Below, one piece after another: positions 1-4,512 of a DNA stretch of 7,601 nucleotides. Position 1 is the stretch's first letter, and each line of letters opens with the position of its first letter. The DNA is taken from assembly GCA_038326615.1 (NCBI GenBank), contig JBBQKF010000118.1, forward strand, positions 1-7,601, in the 5' to 3' direction. Below the pieces are notes generated by a model that was given only the letters and a program-made list of their open reading frames with translations, was not told the DNA's origin and ran no database searches. The DNA comes from JBBQKF01 sp038326615. Its GTDB lineage: Bacteria; Bacillota; Clostridia; Saccharofermentanales; UBA5734. The translations under genes were made by a program, and so were the position numbers.

Positions 1-2
1 AT

Positions 3-683
3 GAATTGGGTCCTTATTCTATAAAAGATTTTATAAAGCCAGAGATTATTGAGTTTTCTCTAGAATTAGGAGAGAGAATTGTTATCCCTGTAAAAGTTTC
101 TGTGCCTTTAAATTCTGAGCCAAGGGGTTACTATGGAGCTCTCATTGTATCTAATGAGCCAGAAGTTTTAGGAGGTGAACAATCAAAAGAAACAGAAGGT
201 AAGGCTCGTCTCATTTCTCGTATTGGATCACTTTTCTTTTTGAGAATTAATGGAGAAGGGAAAGAAAATGGAAATCTAGAAAATTTTAAAATTTCTGGAC
301 CAAGTCAATTTTTTTACGAAAATAGACCAAAAAGTTTTGAAATTGCATTTAAAAATACAGGTAATGTTCATTTGGTTCCTCATGGAAAAATAATAATTAA
401 AAATATTTTAAACAAAGAGATTGACTTTATTCCAGTTGATGCATACTTTTCACTTCCAGATTCTACTCGCTATCGTGAAGTTTTGTGGGATAAAGGTATT
501 GGGATCGGTCGTTACACCGCAAATCTTTCTCTTTACCCTGGATATGGCAATCTTAATCTAGAAGAATCTATTTCATTTTGGGTTATTCCATGGAAGATTT
601 TATTAATTATTTTTGTTTTGCTCGGAATAAGTATCTCTTTTGTCTATTACATCATCACTCGTTTTGAAATTAGGAAAAAGTAA
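3..683 (+). CDS. DUF916-like (WxL-interacting type) membrane-anchored surface protein, 5' end outside window
   Basis: The frame is open from the first bases, so the true start lies upstream. A TTG at 6 is not convincing as a start because the reading frame continues before it. The visible 226 residues begin inside a beta-rich, immunoglobulin-like region whose 'RGYYGALIVSN' stretch is like the GGYYGAI motif of DUF916-type proteins. A second beta domain follows ('FKNTGNVHLVPHGKI'), then a single membrane helix at about residues 193-217 of the visible part and a short basic tail (RFEIRKK). The likely topology is a large outer part held by a C-terminal anchor. In Gram-positive WxL loci, DUF916 proteins bind peptidoglycan and partner WxL proteins. 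Here a WxL-like gene follows after only 13 bases, which supports the same pairing. The family call is recalled from pattern and the partnership is inferred. Confidence 0.72.
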   Translation, partial: ELGPYSIKDFIKPEIIEFSLELGERIVIPVKVSVPLNSEPRGYYGALIVSNEPEVLGGEQSKETEGKARLISRIGSLFFLRINGEGKENGNLENFKISGPSQFFYENRPKSFEIAFKNTGNVHLVPHGKIIIKNILNKEIDFIPVDAYFSLPDSTRYREVLWDKGIGIGRYTANLSLYPGYGNLNLEESISFWVIPWKILLIIFVLLGISISFVYYIITRFEIRKK

Positions 684-696
684 TTTTATATTAAAA

Positions 697-1470
697 ATGA
701 ATTCTTTAAATTTTTTTACAAAAAGTAAATATATTGTTATTTCAATATTTGTTTTATTTTTATTTTTTATTTTTTGTAATATTATTTTTGCTGATTTTAT
801 GCAGAGTTCTACATACAAGATTCAGTCAGATAGTTTAAATTTTGGTGGAGCAGATTCATCAAGTTCTACTTATAAAGTAGGTGATACTCTCGGTGAAATA
901 GGAACAGGGGATTCGAATAGCTCAAATTATTTTATGCATGCAGGTTATTGGCAGATGGGAGAGAGTTATATTTCTATATCAAGTCCGACGGATTTAGTCA
1001 TGGCTTCTATGTCTGGTCTTTCTGGTGGAGCAAGTGAAGGTGTAATGTCGTGGATAGTCACAACAGATAACCCTGCAGGATATTCTATGACAATAGCTAC
1101 AGACACATCTCCATCATTGAAATCTGCGCAGGATTCAATCGATGACTACGTGACAGCTGGTATTGATCCTGATTATAATTTCAATAATTTACCAACCAAT
1201 TCTTCTTTTGGTTTCTCGCCTGAGGGTACAGAAGTCAGTGCTCGTTTTAAGGACAATGGATCAGTTTGTAATATTGGTACACTAGAAACTACAAGTAAGT
1301 GCTGGGATGGTCTTTCTGTCATTCCAAAAGTGATTGCTGGTAGTACTTCTCCAAATATACCAAGTGGAGCTACTACATCTATTAGATTTAGGGCCGAATC
1401 AGGATCTAATCATATTCAGTCTTCTGGATCATACAATACTACTGTAACTATGACAGCAACAACATTATGA
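697..1470 (+). CDS. WxL-like secreted surface protein
   Basis: This is a 257-residue exported protein. The ATG at 697 is chosen over the upstream TTG at 640 because it places a normal signal peptide at the very N-terminus (basic n-region, hydrophobic residues about 12-31, likely cut after 'IIFA') and avoids a 44-base overlap with the gene before. A weak purine stretch (aggaaaaag, 672-680) lies upstream at long spacing. The mature part starts with Ser/Thr-rich repeats: 'SSTYK' at about 37-41 and again at 56-60, then 'SSNYFMHAGYW'. A beta domain with 'SWIVTTDNPAGYSMTI' (118-133), 'FGFSPEGTEV' and 'CWDGLS' follows. Cys191 and Cys202 could form a disulphide. The layout matches a WxL-like family I recall from Patescibacteria next to DUF916-like proteins. 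There is no C-terminal membrane helix, so it is probably held at the surface by its neighbours. The precise function is unknown. Confidence 0.75.
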   Translation: MNSLNFFTKSKYIVISIFVLFLFFIFCNIIFADFMQSSTYKIQSDSLNFGGADSSSSTYKVGDTLGEIGTGDSNSSNYFMHAGYWQMGESYISISSPTDLVMASMSGLSGGASEGVMSWIVTTDNPAGYSMTIATDTSPSLKSAQDSIDDYVTAGIDPDYNFNNLPTNSSFGFSPEGTEVSARFKDNGSVCNIGTLETTSKCWDGLSVIPKVIAGSTSPNIPSGATTSIRFRAESGSNHIQSSGSYNTTVTMTATTL

Positions 1471-2837
1471 TGAGCAAAATTTTTCTAAAAATATTATTTA
1501 TCACTATTTTTTTGTTAAATAGTTTTCTTTTATTAGAAGCTTCTACTGATGGCTCACAAATAGAACTAAATGTAAATTATTGTAATCACGACAATATATG
1601 TAATCCATTGGAAGATTTTCTTAGTTGTCCTTCGGATTGTTTTTCTTCTTGTAATAATAATATCTGTGAAATAGGGGAGAATTCAAATAACTGTCCAAAT
1701 GATTGCTCTACAGTCATCGTTCCAGTTAATAAAGGAGTATCAAGTGGTAGTTATATTTTTGCGGAGAATTTTTTTAGAAATCTAATGGTAGAAGTTGGTC
1801 CCAATAAGGCCATTGTAAGATGGGATAGTTCCGTGCTCTCATCAGCAACTTTAAAATGGGGAACAACTGGAGATTATAAAGATGGAGTAATTAGAAATAT
1901 AAATTTTCTTTTAAATCATAAGATAGAAATAAATAATTTAAAAGAAGGAACAGTTTATTATTTCAACATACAAGCTGAAGATTTATCAAAGAGATCGAGG
2001 TTAATAGAAAACCAAACATTTCAAACCCTCTCTCTTCCAGACACGAAACCACCCGGTAACCCAACTGATGTTTTTGCAACATCAGTTATTCCAGGTATTA
2101 ACATCTCCTGGATAAATCCCAAAGAAAAAGATTTTGATTATATACGGGTAATAAAAAATAAAGAAAGGTATTATGGTGATCCATTCAAAGGAGAAGTTGT
2201 CTATGAAGGAAGGGGTATTTATTTTACAGATAATGATGTTTTTGTTGGTAAAAAATACTATTACTCATTGTTTAGTCGTGACAAGATAGGCAATTATTCT
2301 TCCGGGTCATTGGTTAGTATTATTTATGATATATCAAATAAAGATAAAATAGAAATTATTTTACCCTCAGAAGATAAAATAGAAATATTGAAAGAAAATT
2401 ATATAATAAAACAAGGATTGATGTCGTATGATTTTAAAATAGGAGACATATTTTCTTTAGATGGTGATAATTCTTTTAGTATAAAAACAGATTATAATTC
2501 TCAAAATAAAGATGATGATTTATGGGTAGAAATAAAAAATAAAGAAAAAAATACAATAATTAAATACTTTTTTTATAAAACAAAAGACGTCGACGGTTTT
2601 TTTGAGGCGATAATTCCTCCTTTGTTGAATGAAGGATATTACAATGTAAGCATTCATAGATATCAAGATGGGATAGATAGAACAATCAACCAAGGGGCTT
2701 TTTATGTTAAAAATATAATAAAAGAAAAACTAGACTATCATTCTTTATATTTACTATTATTTATTATTTTAATCTCCACCTTGTTTTTTGGGTTATTATT
2801 TATTTTTTTACGCAAAATATTTAAAAAATCTAACTAA
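1467..2837 (+). CDS. Membrane-anchored surface protein with Cys-rich repeats and two fibronectin type III domains
   Basis: This 456-residue protein starts inside the stop of the preceding gene (ATGA, 1467-1470), so translation is probably coupled. A second ATG follows at once (MM). The N-terminus is a signal peptide (about 1-25). Next come two short Cys repeats, C39-x5-C45-x8-C54-x3-C58 and C62-x4-C67-x8-C76-x3-C80, of the 'NICxxGENxxNCPxDC' kind, probably disulphide-bonded or metal-binding. Two fibronectin type III-like domains follow at about 102-190 and 194-286, the second beginning at a 'PDTKPPGNPTD' linker. A third beta region (about 300-415) leads to a membrane helix (about 426-449) and a basic tail (RKIFKKSN). 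No catalytic motif is visible, so a structural or adhesive role is inferred. Oddities are a 30-base local duplication at 2341-2386 and a perfect hairpin at 2063-2087. Confidence 0.8.
   Translation: MMSKIFLKILFITIFLLNSFLLLEASTDGSQIELNVNYCNHDNICNPLEDFLSCPSDCFSSCNNNICEIGENSNNCPNDCSTVIVPVNKGVSSGSYIFAENFFRNLMVEVGPNKAIVRWDSSVLSSATLKWGTTGDYKDGVIRNINFLLNHKIEINNLKEGTVYYFNIQAEDLSKRSRLIENQTFQTLSLPDTKPPGNPTDVFATSVIPGINISWINPKEKDFDYIRVIKNKERYYGDPFKGEVVYEGRGIYFTDNDVFVGKKYYYSLFSRDKIGNYSSGSLVSIIYDISNKDKIEIILPSEDKIEILKENYIIKQGLMSYDFKIGDIFSLDGDNSFSIKTDYNSQNKDDDLWVEIKNKEKNTIIKYFFYKTKDVDGFFEAIIPPLLNEGYYNVSIHRYQDGIDRTINQGAFYVKNIIKEKLDYHSLYLLLFIILISTLFFGLLFIFLRKIFKKSN
2063..2087 (+). repeat. Perfect 10-bp inverted repeat inside the FN3 gene
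   Basis: AACTGATGTT and AACATCAGTT are exact reverse complements separated by TTTGC. It lies at the start of the second FN3 domain (codons for 'PTDVFATS'). No T-run follows, so it does not look like an intrinsic terminator. It may be chance or an mRNA structure between domains. Confidence 0.6.
2341..2386 (+). repeat. Short direct repeat, 16 bases at 30-base period
   Basis: AAGATAAAATAGAAAT occurs at 2341-2356 and again at 2371-2386. In protein it gives 'KDKIEI' then 'EDKIEI', ten residues apart, in the hinge between the second FN3 domain and the C-terminal beta region. It looks like a small in-frame duplication. Confidence 0.7.
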
Positions 2838-2869
2838 ATTTAAGAGATATCTACTAATTAAAAAAACCT

Positions 2870-2887
2870 CTTTACTTTAAAATAAAG
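2870..2887 (+). terminator. Weak AT-rich hairpin after the surface operon, possible terminator
   Basis: CTTTACTTT and AAAATAAAG pair except for one C/A mismatch, 33 bases after the stop of the FN3 gene. There is almost no GC in the stem and the T content downstream is scattered (attttgatgttttt), so it is a poor intrinsic terminator. It is the only candidate in the gap, and the position suits the boundary between the two operons. Confidence 0.22.
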
Positions 2888-2934
2888 AATAATTTTGATG
2901 TTTTTAAGACTTGTGTATAACTTTAGCTTTTTTG

Positions 2935-2963
2935 TTGAATAAAATATGTATTTCTAGTATAAT
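2935..2963 (+). promoter_or_regulatory. Sigma-70-type promoter for the HTH/Fic/fibre operon
   Basis: TTGAAT (2935-2940) matches the -35 box at four of six positions, and TATAAT (2958-2963) is a perfect -10 box. The 17-base spacing is ideal. Transcription would start near 2970. It is the best promoter in the window and faces the HTH gene. An alternative -35, TTGTTG at 2932-2937, would give a 20-base spacer and is less likely. Confidence 0.7.
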
Positions 2964-2969
2964 GTAAGT

Positions 2970-3062
2970 GTATTTATTGAAATATTAGTTGACGAGATTT
3001 TAGTAAAAACACAATCGTCTATCCGATATATCTCTATAAATAAAGGTAAAATAAAAAATGTA
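2970..3062 (+). other. Leader of about 90 bases upstream of the HTH gene, with a start-stop mini-ORF
   Basis: With a start near 2970, the mRNA would carry about 90 untranslated bases. GACGA (2991-2995) can pair with TCGTC (3015-3019), and alternatively GAGAT (2994-2998) with ATCTC (3030-3034). The two pairings exclude each other, but both stems are only 5 bp. The best Shine-Dalgarno-like sequence, AAAGG (3042-3046), is 11 bases from an ATG at 3058 that is followed at once by TAA. That stop overlaps the real ATG at 3063 (ATGTAATG). Ribosomes may therefore load at the mini-ORF and restart. No known riboswitch is recognised. Confidence 0.35.
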
Positions 3063-3428
3063 ATGGAGTCATTTAAAAAAGTCATTTCTTTAAATCAAGC
3101 AGCAAAATTTTCAGGGTATTCGCAAGACTACCTCGGTTTTTTGATACGTAACGGTGAGATAAAGGGAATGAAGAAAGGAAGAGTTTGGTTCACCACAGAA
3201 GAGAATATAAAAAACTATATTTTCAAGAAAAAGGTCTCTCGTAATGAATTTGCTTTAAAAGATTTCTTTTCATTTACACGTACGAGAAATATTATTATGA
3301 TCACCCTCTTTGTTTTAATAGGGGGGTATTTAGTTTTAGTTGGTTTAAGTAAAGATATAGAAATTTCTGCAACTGGTATTGAATCAGCTGTTGTTTCTGA
3401 TGGAGGGGCTTTGGAAATTAAGAATTAA
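3063..3428 (+). CDS. Helix-turn-helix (excisionase/MerR-like) protein with one membrane helix
   Basis: This is a 121-residue protein. Residues about 7-53 form a winged-helix/excisionase-type DNA-binding domain ('SLNQAAKFSGYSQDYLGFLI', then 'GEIKGMKKGRVWFTTEENI'). The basic stretch 'KKKVSRNEF' links it to a membrane helix at about 76-94 (IIMITLFVLIGGYLVLVGL). A short tail of about 27 residues, probably outside the cell, ends in '...LEIKN'. Domain order suggests a membrane-tethered one-component regulator with the DNA-binding part in the cytoplasm. I recall similar small HTH-plus-helix proteins in front of long tail-fibre-like genes in Patescibacteria, so it may control the operon it opens. The ATG at 3063 is preceded by ATG-TAA. 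Its last two codons and stop lie inside the first copy of the 73-base repeat. The protein might be a shortened version of a longer ancestor, which the sequence alone cannot settle. Confidence 0.75.
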   Translation: MESFKKVISLNQAAKFSGYSQDYLGFLIRNGEIKGMKKGRVWFTTEENIKNYIFKKKVSRNEFALKDFFSFTRTRNIIMITLFVLIGGYLVLVGLSKDIEISATGIESAVVSDGGALEIKN

Positions 3429-3492
3429 TCCCGTAAAAATTTGATTACAAATTCAAGGGACAAGAAATTAGAAATCAAGAAAAAAATGAAAA
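3420..3492 (+). repeat. 73-base direct repeat, upstream copy
   Basis: This is identical at all 73 positions to 4440-4512, and the match ends at both edges (3419 T against 4439 A; 3493 A against 4513 T). It begins exactly on the AAG codon of the HTH gene's final 'KN-stop', covers the short spacer, and ends inside the second codon or just after the start of the fic gene (ATG at 3486). The spacer is purine-rich before the ATG with no proper Shine-Dalgarno. Confidence 0.97.
3429..3460 (+). other. Imperfect hairpin directly after the HTH stop codon (inside the repeat)
   Basis: TCCC (3429-3432) pairs with GGGA (3457-3460), and AATTTG (3438-3443) pairs with CAAATT (3448-3453) around an ATTA loop. 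GTAAA and CAA form an internal bulge. It starts one base after the TAA stop. The sequence after it is A-rich, not T-rich, so it is not an intrinsic terminator on the + strand. It may shape mRNA stability or be part of a recombination site. Confidence 0.5.
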
Positions 3493-4448
3493 AAGAAATA
3501 AAAAATAAAATAGTTATATATCAAGCCCCATCAGGCGCCATTGAGCTTCGTGGAGATATTAAATCTGAGACAGTTTGGGCTACACAAGCACAGATTGTAG
3601 ATCTTTTTAAAGTAGATCAATCTGTAGTTTCTCGGCATATAAATAATATTTTTAAAGATGGTGAAGTTGAACAAAAAAGCAATATGCAAAAAATGCATAT
3701 TGCAAATTCTGACAAACCTGTAATTTTATACTCTTTAGATGTCATCTTATCTGTCGGTTATAGAACAAATTCGAAGATAGCTATATCTTTCAGACAGTGG
3801 GCAACTAAAACTTTACATGAACATATCACAAAAGGATACACAATAAATCGTAAACAAATAAGTAAGAATTATGAATCCTTCATGAAGTCTGTAAGTGATA
3901 TACAGTCTTTACTACCAGAATATGTATTACTTGACCCAAAAACAATCCTCGAATTAATCAAAGAATTTGCAAATACTTGGGTATCACTTGATGCTTATGA
4001 TAAAGATAAACTACAGAAAATTGGTTATACGAAGAAATCTATAAAGCTGACGGGAGAAGAATTGACTCTCGTAATAAAAAGTTTGAAGGATGAATTAATT
4101 AGAAAAGGTGAGGGGACAGATATCTTTGCACAAGAGAGAACTAAAGGAAGTGTCGAAGGTATTGTAGGTAATGTTATGCAGTCATTCGGAGGGAAAAATG
4201 TTTATCCAAGTATTGAAGAAAAGGCGGCACACTTACTTTATTTTATGGTGAAGAATCATCCATTTATAGATGGCAACAAAAGAAGTGGTGCATTTGCTTT
4301 TATTTGGTTTTTGCGCAAAGGAAGAGTAAAAGGTGCTAAAAATATAAACCCAGCAAGTTTGACGGCACTGACATTATTAATTGCAGAAAGTAATCCAAAA
4401 AATAAAGATGTTATGGTGGCATTGGTAACGCAATTGTTAAAGAATTAA
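3486..4448 (+). CDS. RhuM-family protein with C-terminal Fic/Doc domain
   Basis: This is a 320-residue protein. The ATG at 3486 is chosen over a TTG at 3441 because the same leader and ATG are repeated in front of the next gene and the extra residues are plain repeat translation. Residues about 10-115 match the RhuM N-terminal domain, with an HTH ('WATQAQIVDLFKVDQSVVSR', 31-50) and 'SFRQWATKTLHEHI'. The C-terminal half holds the Fic fold with the core motif H258-PFIDGNKRSG268. A Lys replaces the second Gly of the classical AMPylating HxFx(D/E)GNGR motif, as in Doc. The enzyme is therefore expected to transfer a phosphate or nucleotide group to a protein, with the exact reaction open. Doc phosphorylates EF-Tu. 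No partner antitoxin gene is adjacent, and no clear inhibitory (S/T)xxxE(G/N) helix is seen. Its stop lies inside the downstream repeat. It is co-directional with the HTH and fibre genes and probably co-transcribed. Confidence 0.88.
   Translation: MKKEIKNKIVIYQAPSGAIELRGDIKSETVWATQAQIVDLFKVDQSVVSRHINNIFKDGEVEQKSNMQKMHIANSDKPVILYSLDVILSVGYRTNSKIAISFRQWATKTLHEHITKGYTINRKQISKNYESFMKSVSDIQSLLPEYVLLDPKTILELIKEFANTWVSLDAYDKDKLQKIGYTKKSIKLTGEELTLVIKSLKDELIRKGEGTDIFAQERTKGSVEGIVGNVMQSFGGKNVYPSIEEKAAHLLYFMVKNHPFIDGNKRSGAFAFIWFLRKGRVKGAKNINPASLTALTLLIAESNPKNKDVMVALVTQLLKN
3679..3703 (+). repeat. Perfect 10-bp inverted repeat inside the RhuM-Fic gene
   Basis: GCAATATGCA and TGCATATTGC are exact reverse complements around AAAAA. 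It falls in the RhuM domain (codons for 'SNMQKMHIA'). No T-run follows. The encoded residues resemble a conserved RhuM stretch, so coding constraint may explain part of it. Confidence 0.6.
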
Positions 4449-4512
4449 TCCCGTAAAAATTTGATTACAAATTCAAGGGACAAGAAATTAGAAATCAAGA
4501 AAAAAATGAAAA
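4440..4512 (+). repeat. 73-base direct repeat, downstream copy
   Basis: Exact copy of 3420-3492. It supplies the fic gene's final 'KN-stop', the spacer hairpin (4449-4480) and the ATG (4506) of the giant fibre gene, so both downstream genes have the same leader and translation start region. Confidence 0.97.

Larger units (their letters stand above)
3420..4439 (+). mobile_element. Candidate 1020-base fic gene cassette bounded by direct repeats
   Basis: One 73-base repeat plus the fic coding region makes a unit of exactly 1020 bases, followed by the second repeat. Deleting one unit leaves the HTH gene, a single leader and the giant gene intact and in order, so the arrangement without the cassette is easy to picture. 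The geometry is what a single-crossover integration of a small circle, or a duplication of the leader on insertion, would leave. No transposase, integrase or terminal inverted repeats are present, and 73 bases is far longer than usual target-site duplications. An assembly join between strain variants is an alternative. Mobility is inferred only. Confidence 0.4.

Noticed and set aside
640..696. TTG start for the WxL-like gene
   Set aside because: It would overlap the previous gene by 44 bases and put 19 extra residues before a normal signal peptide. ATG 697 is better.
603..818. Minus-strand open frame of 71 codons
   Set aside because: It is antisense to the end of the DUF916-like gene and the signal peptide of the WxL-like gene. 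Its low-complexity Lys/Ile/Asn translation is expected from AT-rich DNA.
1468..1473. Alternative code with TGA as glycine (as in Gracilibacteria/Absconditabacteria)
   Set aside because: Two TGA codons end the WxL-like gene exactly where the next gene starts by ATGA overlap, and no in-frame TGA occurs in the other genes, so the standard bacterial code fits.
2838..3062. tRNA, small RNA gene or riboswitch in the intergenic gap
   Set aside because: No cloverleaf, CCA end or known riboswitch core is visible. Only a promoter, a weak hairpin and very short alternative stems can be pointed out.
3429..3460. Intrinsic terminator between the HTH and fic genes
   Set aside because: The stem is short and bulged and is followed by an A-rich stretch, not a T-run. 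The same element lies before the fibre gene, where read-through is needed.
3420..4512. Integron cassette with attC-like repeat
   Set aside because: The 73-base repeat has a hairpin and attC-like length, but no GTT or AAC core triplet for a GTTRRRY/RYYYAAC site. The start codon of the next gene also lies inside it, unlike attC, and no integrase is present.
3420..4512. Insertion sequence or transposon
   Set aside because: There is no transposase, no terminal inverted repeats, and the direct repeats are far longer than normal target duplications.
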